Part shown: positions 1-10,311 of the stretch, piece by piece
How the letters are laid out: each line of letters begins with the position of its first letter
Numbering within the stretch: position 1 is the stretch's first letter
DNA from: Orobanche coerulescens
Taxonomy: Eukaryota; Streptophyta; Magnoliopsida; Lamiales; Orobanchaceae
Assembly (NCBI GenBank): GCA_033398695.1
Contig: CM065804.1
Location: 11,145,001-11,209,000 of the forward strand
DNA: 64,000 nucleotides
Direction of reading: 5' to 3'
Notes under the pieces: generated by a model
Databases searched by the model: none
What the model was told of the DNA's origin: nothing
Seen by the model: only the letters and a program-made list of their open reading frames with translations
Position numbers and translations under genes: made by a program

Positions 1-397
1 ACAAGGCGAAAAAAAATCAAGTGATAAAGACACTCAATCAAATGCGAGATTAGCCGAATCATGACTCCTCCGCCAGAGACTAGCCAGGAAGTCGCACCAC
101 AAAAGATAATAACAACGCACGAATAGTCCTCGGGACCATATCAATCGCGCACCCAAGTCCTCACGACTTGATGTCTCGAATCACAATGAACGATTACCCA
201 GATCATCACAGAAATCTCGGGTACAGGACCAAAGGGAAAGAAAATCACATCAAATGACTCAAGTGTCAAGATTCTGAGATACAATGATAACAAGATAGAT
301 CAATAATAAATGGTTCACAACCGCAATATTAAAATACAGACCGAGTCAAACATCAATCCGAGAGACAAGAAAAATACAGATCAAGGCTACATCTCAA

Positions 398-1376
398 ATG
401 TACCCGGAATCCACATTCTCCAGATCATCGAGCTCCTCGATCTCATCGACTCGAGGAAGACCCTAATCTGAACTCGCTACTCCCCCTCGGGTGTCCATAC
501 CTCTGGCTCCCGAAGCCCGATATGACCCCTTGGATGAAGTACGAACTGAAGTGACAAAATCTCTCGAGGCCCATGAGCTCTCTCGAGGCCTACTGGCACT
601 AGAACTCATGCAGTATTCTGAAGGTGTCCCCACCTCCGACACAGAAAATAAATAATAGCTGGCACCGTACATCGAGTACTCACATGCCCCGCTGAATCAC
701 AATTAAAACAAATAACAGTCGAACTCGTCGCCTGAGAAGAAAATACTTTCCCAGTACGAAGCCGACTAGAAAATGACCTCTTGGACGTCGGAGCTCGATG
801 TCCCTCTGAACGAATCGGCATCCTAGTCCTCTCACAGAAGAAACTGAAAGATCCTTCTGAGTAAGCTCCTCGATCGAGAGTTCTGCTCCAAGAGCCTTCT
901 CGATGAGTTCGCCAAGTGAGTTACAATTGTGATTGAACAACTGTATTCTCAACCGCGGGTTCAACATCTTGTTAAAATACTTGATCTTATCCGCCTCAGT
1001 ACGGATAACAGATGAAGTAAACTGAAAAAGTCCTTGAAACTTCTCAGCAATAACAATAACACCCTCGTTCTCGACAGATTCGGGGTTCAAAACCTCCGAC
1101 AACTTGGCTTCACGAAGTGGAGCCGGATAATACCTCTCTAACATGAGAGTCTTGAACTCGATCCAAACACAATCACGATCGGTGGGTTCTCGAGCACAAC
1201 TCCGAAAATGATTCGTCAGCCACCAAATTATTGGTACGAGGTTTCGGGTGTCGGCCCACTCTGCGGCCTCTACCCCCTCTGTCACGTCCTCTTTCCAGAC
1301 TGAAAGAATAACGTTCGATCATGACCACAACACAATTACGACTTAGCGGCCAGAATGCTAGGTCAACGCAAAACAC
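398..1376 (-). pseudogene. RT1 gag relic with one zinc knuckle
   Basis: Remains of a retrotransposon Gag, the particle-forming and RNA-binding protein. About 1285-850 translates to a typical plant gypsy Gag core with patterns such as WIEFKTLMLERYYP and EADKIKYFNKMLNPRLR. After a frame change, a CCHC zinc knuckle (CFNCDSAGHVSTRC) lies near 678-720. The reading then continues to an acidic tail ending near 398, interrupted by a stop near 463. A basic, Gly/Arg-rich N-terminus (about 1320-1260) is in a third frame. At least two frameshifts and one stop make it non-functional. Gag followed by no visible protease resembles the gag-only elements RT4 and RT7, but the window edge prevents a firm call. 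Confidence 0.7.
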
Positions 1377-1760
1377 GAGTATACATACTCAACAGATAAA
1401 CGATCACATCGATCACGCTAATCATAGTCGATACAGAGCCCACATGCTCCAAAGCAATTAATCATAAATCAATCGCACCCGATCGTCACATACAAGTGTC
1501 AACAAGACAGGTTTAATCAATGACATAATGCATGTATGCACATAAAAGAGAATAGAGTCCTTACACAGGTCATACGAAGCTTCGAGGTCTTGCGATACTA
1601 GTCTTCACTGACGACGACTCGATGAAAGAATGACTCATACAGTCGTCCAACTATCACGACTCACAAAACCCGACTGTCCAGATTGTCATAACCTGACAGC
1701 TCCGCTACTACCGCCTTGGTAGAGCCACATAACACACAAGCCAGGGTTTCTCACAACCCA

Positions 1761-1775
1761 AAGGCTCTGATACCA
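1761..1775 (-). other. RT1 primer binding site (initiator Met tRNA type)
   Basis: On the minus strand this reads TGGTATCAGAGCCTT, the usual plant gypsy site complementary to the 3' end of initiator Met tRNA. It lies 5 bases inside the LTR end at 1781. Confidence 0.8.
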
Positions 1776-2471
1776 TCTTCTGTAACACCCCCAAATCCCA
1801 TTGGGTTATTACAGTGCCGTGGACCCCACCTCAGGTGATCCACCAGGCGAACACGACTAAAATACAACAAACTGACCAAAATAGGAAATCACAGACCCTA
1901 CCATGACGTCCGACATACTATCCCGATATGGAATTTCAACGACAAGAATGGGCCTACATGGCCAAAATAAAAATACAACAACGTTCACGAGCCTTGCTCG
2001 GATAATACAAAATGACAACGACTGAACAAAAATGGAGTACTCCAACTGTCTGACCAACATGAACACCAAAATATCTCGGACTAGTATCGCTCGAATGCCT
2101 CGTCGCCATCGTCATGCCCCTGTGTCTCAACTCTCTCGCAAGTACCTAAAACATGAAAACATGTTCCGCCACGGGTCACCATCCAAAGATAATGAATATC
2201 AAGTACATGCACAACATGATATGCATCCAAAGGCGTAATAAACAAGATAACAATGGTAGTACGAGATGCTCACAAACCAAAGTAAGAATCGAGCATTCGT
2301 GGAATATTATGCCCATGGCATACGATCAATACCGCTCAATAGGTTAGAACATATGTGCCCAACGGCGAATCATCAATATAGAACACAATACATTACCCGA
2401 AGGTAAATCAATCCAACGTTGAAATAAATAAGGATCACAATGCCCGAAGGCTCAAGCGGAAATACCGATAC

Positions 2472-2568
2472 ATCACAATGGCACGAAAGCCCTCGTAAGC
2501 CGCCAAAATATCACGATGGCACGAAAGCCAATGCAAGCCGCCAAAATATCACGATGGCACGAAAGCCG
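2472..2568. repeat. 38-bp tandem repeat, about 2.5 copies
   Basis: Units begin at 2472, 2510 and 2548, each carrying the core ATCACGATGGCACGAAAGCC with few changes. The array lies inside the RT1 LTR. Confidence 0.85.
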
Positions 2569-3215
2569 AACACCCAAGTCAAATCATCACAATACAGATC
2601 TCAAAGAAACAAACTCGATCGTCGAACATACCCCTCGGCGTATGAAACAATCGATCACAAAATATCGAACACATCCAATCATACATGGTATGTGAACGAT
2701 TAACATTATGGCTCAAGATGGACATCACAGTACGCCCGATCCGGAAATGTGTCCGTGCACATGTCCACCCCGTATACGGAATCCGGAAATATACGTGGGA
2801 CAATGTACCTAATTAGCCTCACGAACTAACGCCTCGTGCACGGTCCAATGCGGAAACATCCACGCATGACCATCGTGTGCCCGGCTAAAAATCCTACACA
2901 ATAACCAATCCAAGACGCAGATATGATTAGGATATGTCACGATACAACATGACAACGAAACTCAAAGGATAAGACATCCAAAACAAATCATACGACTCAC
3001 CAAGTGAACGATGACACGAATAATGAAAGATCGACACGACCGACAATGTTGAAACAACCATCCTGGGATCAAAATCCCTAAGGACCAATTAACACGAGCA
3101 ACGATCACAACACAACAGTTCGGGAAAATCCTCAACCTTCAACGATCACAAAATTACCGAGTTCACAAGAATAATAGTGTGCTGCCTTGAATCGGTCAAC
3201 ACGACAATAATAATT

Positions 3216-3485
3216 CAACGGATGGAAATTATCGTTGATAATCCCAATTCAATACTTCGATTACCGTAGAATGGCCAATCGATAGCAATTATACAATGGA
3301 TGGGAATTATCTTTTTGACAACGGGTGGAAATTATATTTGATAATCCCAATTCAATATATCGATTACCGTTAGAGCGGACAATCGATAATAATTATACAA
3401 CGGATGGGAATTATCTTTGATAATCCCAATTCAATATATCGATAACCTTCAGAACGGTTAACCGATAACAATTGTACAACGGATG
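3216..3485. repeat. about 78-bp tandem repeat in RT1 LTR
   Basis: Three to four imperfect copies contain GATGGGAATTATC, GATAATCCCAATTCAATA and CGATTACCGTTAGA in the same order. GATAATCCCA and TGGGAATTATC are partly complementary, so single-strand copies could fold. Confidence 0.7.
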
Positions 3486-3591
3486 TCTCGGCACCTTTAA
3501 TCGGTTACCGATAACGAAGATGATAATCGAATACGTCGATGCCTTCAATCGGCCAAAACGACATAAATAGAAAAACACTGATATCAATAAC

Positions 3592-3757
3592 GACGATTCA
3601 CAAAAATATCTTGATGGAACATCAATAACAACAATCGATACGTCGATGCCGCGAACCGGCTATCAACAACAATATCTCAAAGGAACATCAATCAATAATA
3701 ACAATCGATATATCGATACCGCGAACCGGCTATCGACAACAATATTACCAACAAGTA
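3592..3757. repeat. about 70-bp direct repeat in RT1 LTR
   Basis: Two to three copies share GGAACATCAAT, ACAATCGATA and GCGAACCGGCTATC. Inside the RT1 LTR, next to the 78-bp array. Confidence 0.65.
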
Positions 3758-4136
3758 TCGCAATGCCTTAAATCGGCCATTTACGAACAACAATAATATT
3801 TGGCATAATTTGCCGAAGGGTATCGTATCAAACAATCCCCTGATATCAATAAAGTCATAAAGAGACCAAGTCTCGGAATGATACACACATTCATACACAT
3901 ACATGATAACATTAATCTCATTGACCAGTACAAGTATAAAACTTGCCTCAAACCGAAGGCGAGAAAGTCCTTCCACGATCAACGTCCTACCACGAATCAA
4001 TCAACGCGTCCTCCGTCAATCACAAGCACTCGAACAACCTTGAATGAAATACAATTCATTCGATAACACGATATCGACCGAAAACAACACAATAGATAAT
4101 TCCGATTCCAACACGAACACATACTATACTCGTATT

Positions 4137-4400
4137 TATCCGTATACATACGTATATATAATATATATATATATATATTACATATATATAACATATATAC
4201 AATACAACTCACAATATCTATATATATATATATATAAATATATATATACTAACACTACACACACACACTTCTGTTACATATATATATAATATACATAACA
4301 CACAAAACACACACACACAATCACGCTATATATATATACATTACAGCTTACACACAGTATATATATATATATAACAGTATATATATATAACACACACAAC
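4137..4400. repeat. TA-rich microsatellite tract
   Basis: Runs of TA and CA dinucleotides interrupted by short unique sequence, inside the RT1 LTR. Confidence 0.85.
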
Positions 4401-5157
4401 ACACAACACACAACACAAAGGCTTACGCGGAAAAGTCGATCGGTCGGGCAACCTTCGCCGGAAAAATGTCAAGACTCCGTTCCGCCTTCCCTTCCGGACA
4501 AAAACCACCTCCGGTTGCCGGAAACAACGGAACCGCATCCATGGCCGGAAACCATTAAGAACGCCGGAAGAAAAATGCCGGAATACTTCAGATCGACCGG
4601 ATTTATAATGTCTCCCGACCCGGAAATTCCGATCGGCCGCCGCCGAGCTCCAGTCGCCGTCAGAGACGTCGGCTCTACCTCCGGTCGCCGGAAAAAATGG
4701 AGAAGCTGGTGCCTGCTCCGTCTCGCCGGAAAAAGAAGAAAAAAAAAATGTCGGAACATGTCGACCGGGTTTGCAGCCTTCCGGTTCGGAAATTCCGACC
4801 AGGCCGCCGCCGAGCTCCGGTCGTGAGCTGCCTGCCGTCGCCGAACTCTATCTCGCCGGAAAAAATGGAGAAACCGGCCCGTCCTCAAGCTTCCGCCTTG
4901 CCGAAAAAAATGACGGAGAGAAGGGAGAGAGAGCTGGCGAGAGAAAGATGATGAGGGAAGAAGAAGAAAAAGAAAGGAGAGAGGGAGGAGGAGCTGCCGA
5001 GAGGGAGAGAGGGAGAGAGGGAGATGGTGAGGTGATGATGAGTGAGTGATAATGTATATGTATATATTATACATAAAGTGATAGGTGAGAGGGATAATAA
5101 TGCATGAGGGAGAGGGGTTCACGTGAGGAAAGTGAAAAGGTGAGGGAGTGATATATA

Positions 5158-5159
<2 letters not shown>

Positions 5160-5205
<46 letters not shown>
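5160..5205. repeat. (TA)n microsatellite
   Basis: Nearly uninterrupted TA repeat of about 45 bases in the promoter-proximal part of the RT1 LTR. A second, shorter TA tract is at about 5274-5291. Either could act as a TATA region for minus-strand transcription. Confidence 0.85.
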
Positions 5206-5208
<3 letters not shown>

Positions 5209-5357
5209 GAGGGAAGGTGGGGGATGAGCTTCACGTGAGGGAGAGGGAGATGACAAAAGGGTGAGTAACTTGATAATATATATATATATAAATGATACCC
5301 CAAAGATACCCTCGCCCCGAAAGTTGAACACGAGGAAAGTTCCCACCACCTACCACG

Positions 5358-5441
5358 CATTACGTACGTAACCTCGGGGCGTAACGTACGCAATCGCAAC
5401 AAATTAGCGTACGTAATGCTACACAGGTAGCGTACGCTATG
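5358..5441 (-). promoter_or_regulatory. CG-palindrome cluster in RT1 U3
   Basis: Cluster of short palindromic motifs (TACGTACGTA, GTAACGTACGC, TAGCGTACGCTA). It lies upstream, in element orientation, of the TA tracts that could serve as TATA box. The position matches the palindrome clusters in the other LTRs of this window. Confidence 0.6.
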
Positions 5442-5630
5442 GCTATAAACTTAGCCAAAATTCCAAACTCGCCAAGCAACAACCAAACGACCAATAAAAA
5501 TATTTCGATCCCGAAATATTCTAATACAATACACATTGTATCGGTCCAAACAACAACACTTGTACAATTCCAAATGAATACGTACAACTCAACAGTAACA
5601 CGAAAAAAAATTACCCCCGGATATTACAAT

Positions 5631-5818
5631 AGCTTTCACACCATTATTTGCTAACGTGTAGCTCTTTTCACCAACACATTTTCTATTTTTTTAAGTGATA
5701 GCTTTCACATCGTTATTTGCTAACGTGTAGCTCTTTTCACCAACACATTTTTCATTTTTTTAGGTGATAGTTTTCACACCGTTATTTGCTAACGTATAGC
5801 TCTTTTCACCAATAATTT
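5631..5818. repeat. 69-bp tandem repeat, three copies
   Basis: Units start at 5631, 5700 and 5769, exactly 69 bp apart. Each contains TTCACACCGTTATTTGC, TAACGTGTAGC and CTCTTTTCACCAA. The RT1 insertion point (atagc at 5629-5633) falls at the start of the first unit, so RT1 may have landed inside a longer array. Confidence 0.85.
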
Positions 5819-6090
5819 TTTTTCATATGAGACGGCAGCTACGCACCAACAATGGTTAGTCCTTTATTTTTCGCAATATTTTAGGACCCCCAAAATTAGG
5901 CAGCTGTTGCTCCTCAACACCTCTCCTTTTTTTTTCAACTAGCCTCCTTTCAACAATGACCTTTTTTTTAGGGAATAGAATTTTTGCAAAAAAATCGTTT
6001 ATTAGCTAAGCATGAAAAATCAAAAACTCCTCAAATTAAGTAAATTTCAGTTCTATTTTCCATCAACCGGCTGATTCTTCTTTTATCAAG

Positions 6091-6180
6091 GTAACTAATG
6101 ACTCGATTTTAAATGATAACTACGAGGCTTGGAAAGAGAGATTAAGGCTCAAAAATTTTGGAATATACAATTTTTTTTAA
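6091..6180 (+). pseudogene. Possible Copia-type Gag N-terminal remnant
   Basis: A short open stretch contains LNDNYEAWKERLRLKNF. The NYxAWxxRxRxxL pattern resembles the start of plant Copia Gag polyproteins and DUF4219-like domains. It is about 30 codons long and closed by stops, so the match could be chance. Confidence 0.25.
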
Positions 6181-6648
6181 CCGATTAAAATGATTTTAGA
6201 AGCTTGTATATAGCTAATTTATTGGTGTTATGGCCAGATCTAGATATCTCATAAATCAAAATAAACAAAATAAATATATATATATATATATATTAATATA
6301 TACTAAAAAAATCAAATCCAAATAACAAAAATAATCAAAACACACCACAATAATCAAAGCTAAACACACCAAAATACCAAACACGCCAAAATAATCAAAA
6401 TACACCACCCCCAAACTTGAAAAAAAACTGTCCTTAGTTTAAAAAAAATAATAATAAAAATCAAAGGAGAAAAGCAGAATACTCCCTGTTATGAAAGTTG
6501 ATCCTTCTGCTAACGCCTTATTAGATCTGCAAAAAACATATACGAAGCAAACAACATAAAAAAAATATACCCGGAAGTATAACACAATTTTTAAGATGCG
6601 CTTCAGGAAAGTCCGAAGAGTCGCCTTACGCTGCCATCAATGCTTTTA

Positions 6649-6654
6649 TTAAAA
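6649..6654 (-). terminator. Possible LOG poly(A) signal
   Basis: Reads AATAAA on the minus strand, about 160 bases past the LOG stop codon, in A/T-rich sequence. Spacing suits a plant 3' UTR; not proven. Confidence 0.35.
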
Positions 6655-6811
6655 ACAAATAATAAAAATTACAACAATAAAAATAACAATACATAAATTG
6701 CGAATAGATGCGCGTCAAGAGATCAAAAAGAAACTCCTTAAGCTGCCATCATTTAGCACGGTTTTTACACACAACAGAAAGTAAAAATAACAAGATGTCC
6801 GATATCGATTA

Positions 6812-7456
6812 TCAAAGGGAGAGAAATGAATCCACTTTTCGTTTTCTCACGGTAAAATCTTCCATCCAGACAATATTAGCTAGAGCTGGATCTGGTTGAG
6901 GAACAAATTTAATGAGTTTTTTTATTAGTTCTTCTGATGTTGTTTCAACGACTATGATTCGTTTAGCACGCTCGGAAATAAAACTTTTTTTAGTAGAGTA
7001 GTCGATGAAAGATAGTAAACCATCAAAGAAACCATTGACATTAAGCAGACCTATTGGTTTCTTGTGAACATTTAGCTGGGCTCTGGTAACCACATGAAAA
7101 AGTTCCTCAAGAGTGCCAAAACCACCGGGAAGGGTGATAAAATAATTATTCATCATGCGAGTTATGCGATCTTGCATATTTACAGCTCTAAACTCATCTC
7201 CAATACCGGTGATTTTACTTTCAGCCAGAGGTTTTGGAATTATTCCCAACACTTTTACTCCTTCCATATAGGCAGAAGCAGCAGCGCGTCCCATTAATCC
7301 TAGACTTCCTCCTCCATAAACTACATGAATGCATTTTTCTCCTAAGGTACGACCCAAGTTGAGGGCTGATTCAGTAAAGCATGCCTCTGTTCCATAACTA
7401 GCTCCACCAAAAATACAAACTGAGTTAAATCTTTTTGTGGAAGATGATGATTCCAT
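6812..7456 (-). CDS. LOG-type cytokinin riboside 5'-monophosphate phosphoribohydrolase
   Basis: The 214-residue product belongs to the LOG/lysine-decarboxylase-like family, which cleaves cytokinin nucleotides to the free active base plus ribose 5-phosphate, normally in the cytosol and nucleus. It shows a Rossmann-type start (VCIFGGAS, 13-20), YGGGSLGLMG (47-56), the conserved Arg of the MxxR segment (R97) and the family signature PGGFGTLEE (110-118), with LGLMG, QLNVHKKPIGLLN and GFF...LLSFID blocks present. I chose the Met at 7456 because the homologous region starts about 12 residues later; an in-frame Met at 7531 would add a hydrophobic 25-residue stretch. The region between R97 and PGG looks about two residues short. 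Canonical plant LOG genes have several introns; this one has none, suggesting a retrocopy or an intronless LOG-like subfamily. The frame is intact, so it may be functional. It is the only intact cellular gene in the window. Confidence 0.88.
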   Translation of the reverse strand: MESSSSTKRFNSVCIFGGASYGTEACFTESALNLGRTLGEKCIHVVYGGGSLGLMGRAAASAYMEGVKVLGIIPKPLAESKITGIGDEFRAVNMQDRITRMMNNYFITLPGGFGTLEELFHVVTRAQLNVHKKPIGLLNVNGFFDGLLSFIDYSTKKSFISERAKRIIVVETTSEELIKKLIKFVPQPDPALANIVWMEDFTVRKRKVDSFLSL

Positions 7457-7534
7457 TTTTGAAAAGAAACTAATTTGAGAGAAAAAGAGAAAAGTACAAG
7501 TTTGAGGGATGAATAAAAGAAACAAGCACAATGT

Positions 7535-7543
7535 TTATCTATA
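7535..7543 (-). promoter_or_regulatory. Possible LOG TATA box
   Basis: TATAGATAA on the minus strand, about 80 bases before the chosen start, followed by a CT-rich leader. An alternative AT-rich candidate (TTTAAATATTTTT) is near 7559-7576. Confidence 0.3.
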
Positions 7544-7671
7544 GAAGAAAAATAAGGTAAAAATATTTAAAAAATCTGTGATTGCGTTAATTGTGCTTCA
7601 ACTACTCAATAGAATAATGAATGCATTTATTGCGTATCACTTTTTTTATTCAGAAAATCTCACCATACGAC

Positions 7672-7762
7672 AAAAATAAAAGATACTTTTTTTTTTGATC
7701 AGTCAAAAATAAAAAATAAAAAATAAAATAAAATAAAAAATAAAAAATAAAATAAAAGATAC
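7672..7762. repeat. A-rich tract with direct repeats
   Basis: AAATA/AAAATA simple repeats flanked by two copies of AATAAAAGATACTT (about 7674 and 7749). It marks the abrupt end of the RT2 relic next to the LOG upstream region, so it may be a break-repair junction. Confidence 0.6.
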
Positions 7763-10205
7763 TTATGTGTATGTACTGTAGTTGTGATTGTGGCTCACAT
7801 CTTCCTCTGATTTTACGTTCAGAAACGGCTTAAACACCTTCAATGGGTCGGGGAGAAACTTCCCATCTAATTTTCTTACAAATTGGCAAACTGGGTCTTT
7901 TAACGTCATATTCCCAAGACGTTGTTCATATTCTGGCATCAATTGCATCAATTTTTAGACAATAATCATCTGTTGAGGGATGATTCAAAGTTTTTAGGAC
8001 ATTGAAGGTGGCATGTTCGTCTTGCACTCTAAGAATTAGCTTTCCTTCGTAGACGTCAATAAGAGCATGTCCGGTTGCATGAAATGGCCGTCCCAAGATA
8101 ATAGGAATATCCTGATCTTTCTCCATGTCAAGGATGATAAAATCTACTGGAAATATAAATTTATCAACCTTGATTAGCACATCTTCTATTATCCCATGTG
8201 GATATTTGATTGACCGATCGGCTAATTGGAGTGAAACTGTTGTTGCTTTTGATTCTCCCAAGTTTAATTTGTTGAAAATTGACAGGGGCATCAAATTGAT
8301 ACTTGCCCCTAAAAAAAGAGCTTTGTCAATATTCACTTCACCAATTGTACACGGTATTGTAAAAGTTTCTGGATCTTTTAGCTTGGGTGGCAACTTCTTT
8401 TGTAGTATTGTGCTACATTCCTCTGTTAGCATGACAGTTTCATATTCTTCAAGCCTTCGTTTGTTAGAAAGAATATCTTCCATAAATTTGGCATAGCTTG
8501 GCATTTGTGCTATAGCATCGGCAAAAGGTATGTTGATGTGTAGCTTTTTGAAAATTTCCAAAAATTTGCCGAATTGCGCATCGAACTTGGGATTCTTCAA
8601 CCGTTAAGGAAAAGGGATAGGTGGAACATAAGATTTTGCAGCAACTGGACCTTTTTTAGATGAAGGTCCCGATTCAGATTCTTTTTCTGTTTCTTGATTT
8701 TGTTTATATTTTTGTTTTTCCAGATGATTTTCCACATAAATTTCTGGCAACTGCACTCCACTTCTTGTTGTGATATCCTGGACATTCTCCCTTGGATTTA
8801 CTTCGGTATTGCTAGGTAACATGCCGTGGGATCTTTCTGAAAGTATTTTGGCCATTTGGCAAACTTGTGTTTCCAAATTTTTAATTGAAGCATCATTGCG
8901 TTGTTGATACTTCAATTGTTGTTCGGCTAGCTTCGTGATTGCTTCTTCCCACCCGGGCTTCTTTTCTTGATGCATTAGATTCAACATATTGTTGTTGTTT
9001 GCATAAGAAAATTTTGGATGATGTTAGTACCCTGGATTGTATGTTGGCCCATAAGGATTCTATGCTTGCCTTTGGAAATTATGAGCATAGGCCACTTGTT
9101 CTGGTGGTGGGAATGACTGCTCATGTTGCACTAAGGGACACATAGTACTGTTGTGAGTTGCTCCACAAATTTCACATGAAAGAGCTAAAAATTGTGGAGT
9201 TTGGACCGTCTTCACAGATTGAGGAGTTGAAGACTTGTCCTCGACTTTCTTTGATAAAGCTTCAATTTTTGCCAACATAAGTGAATAAGAATCCCCTTCA
9301 AAAACACCATTTGGTTTCTTTTGGATATTTCTGTCTGGCCATCTTGCACTTTGTTCACTTATAACCTCAAAATGATTATAAGCCTCTCTCATAGTTTTGT
9401 TGCCAAGTGAGGCATTTGATGATGAATCGACATTGGCTCGGCATGTAGGTAAGAGTCCAGAATAGAAGTAATTGACTTGTGCTCCCAAATTGAAACCATG
9501 GTTAGGACATTTTCGTAGCATATCTTTGTATCTCTCCCATGCTTCATTAAATGACTCCGAATCTTGTTGACGAAATGTAGAGATTTCGTATTTGAGTTTC
9601 GCCACTTTTATTGGTGGAAAGTATTTAGTGGTGAATTTTTGAACAAATTCGGGCCAATTTGTTATGCTTCGTGGTGGCAAAGTATCTAGCCACTCTCTTG
9701 CTCTATCCTTCAAAATGTGCACAAAAAGTCTCATTTTTATCGTCTCGTTATTTACATGTGGATATTTGAAATTTCCACAAATCTCCACAAAACGGTTAAT
9801 GTGGAGATATGGATTCTCGTCGGTTCTTCCATAGAATGAGTTGTTGTTGGAGAAGAGATTGATGACATCCGGGCGAATTTTAAAATTGTCCACTCCAAAT
9901 GGTGGATAGATCACACTTGACTGCATGCTCAAAGATGGGGGGTTCATGAATTCCCCAAAGAGCAAGTTGTCTTCATCTATTTCCGGCACAATAAGATGTT
10001 GATGTTGAATATTTTGAGCATTGGGTATTCCCCCTACCGGAGGAATTCTTTCGTTATCATTTTCTTGGAGGAGTAGTGGGTTTGGTTCGTCCGCCATTGA
10101 TGGTGAAAAAACAATGCTTGTTTTTTGTTCTCTTCGCCTTCTTCTAAATGTAGCTTCAATCTCGGGATCTAGTGAAACTAAATCGCGATTGTACGTCCTT
10201 CGCAT
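7763..10205 (-). pseudogene. RT2 Athila-like gag-protease relic
   Basis: Starts MRRTYNRDLVSLDPEIEATF at 10205, a typical Athila Gag opening. The Gag core includes FVHILKDRAREWLDTLPP and the ESFNEAWERYKDMLRKCPNHG block. A CxxCGxxHxxxxC knuckle-like CEICGATHNSTMC follows. The protease part (8600-7926) shows DKALFLGASINLMPLSIF with the catalytic Asp position changed (LGAS where D-S/T-G is expected) and DIPIILGRPFHATG. Stops near 9060, 9024 and 8604 are all in the same frame and look like point changes; the last 60 codons (about 7951-7763) are shifted. The altered active site and stops mean it is dead. Confidence 0.85.
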
Positions 10206-10287
10206 AGACAAGAGAATTAACAACCAAGAAAAAGTTGTATTTATAACAATAGTTAATAATGTAATACTTCAAAATGATACTTATACT

Positions 10288-10305
10288 TCCCCGGCAACGG
10301 CGCCA
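10288..10305 (-). other. RT2 primer binding site (Asp tRNA type)
   Basis: On the minus strand reads TGGCGCCGTTGCCGGGGA, the tRNA-Asp-type site known from Athila elements. It lies 6 bases inside the LTR edge. Confidence 0.85.
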
Positions 10306-10311
10306 AAAACT

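Larger units (their letters stand above)
1..5628 (-). mobile_element. RT1: partial Ty3/gypsy LTR retrotransposon
   Basis: Minus-strand element cut by the left window edge. Reading leftwards from 5628 it shows a 5' LTR (1781-5628), a primer binding site (1761-1775) and a degenerate gag (398-1376). No protease, RT or integrase is seen, but only about 400 bases beyond gag are in view, so loss of pol cannot be proven. The LTR has the TGTAAT...TTACA termini shared by most elements here. Part of it (about 2580-2960) matches, in inverse orientation, the RT3 LTR at about 22690-22990, so RT1 and RT3 belong to related families. The outer flank starts with atagc (5629-5633), the expected target duplication; its partner is outside the window. 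Confidence 0.85.
1781..5628 (-). repeat. RT1 5' LTR
   Basis: About 3.85 kb, longer than the other LTRs here (1.6-2.7 kb). It starts TGTAAT on the minus strand at 5628 and ends GGGTGTTACA at 1781. The extra length comes from internal tandem repeats (2472-2568, 3216-3485, 3592-3757), long TA tracts (4137-4400, 5160-5205) and a purine-rich, CGCCGG-containing stretch (about 4440-5040). On the minus strand that last stretch is a CT-rich leader-like sequence. Small ORFs inside it are low-complexity and I do not consider them genes. Confidence 0.75.
5629..6648. other. Non-LTR flank beside the LOG gene
   Basis: AT-rich unique-looking sequence between the RT1 LTR and the LOG 3' end. It holds a 69-bp tandem repeat (5631-5818), a possible short Copia-type Gag remnant (6091-6180) and TA/A-rich tracts. 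I see no intact gene. Confidence 0.6.

Noticed and set aside
4469..5122. A 217-codon minus-strand ORF in the RT1 LTR
   Set aside because: Composition is simple (Ser/Leu/Pro/Arg from CT- and CGCCGG-rich repeats), it overlaps ORFs in other frames, and it lies in the leader of an LTR.
5100..5440. Alternative RT1 LTR end near the TA tract
   Set aside because: The TTACA terminus with the usual preceding sequence is at 5628 and is followed by a plausible target duplication.
6812..7531. LOG start at the upstream Met (7531) giving an N-terminal signal peptide
   Set aside because: LOG enzymes are normally not secreted, similarity begins after the Met at 7456, and the extra residues come from a CT-rich leader.
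9024..9062. Programmed stop readthrough between Athila gag parts
   Set aside because: Two stops 36 bases apart plus a third at 8604 fit ordinary decay of a dead copy.
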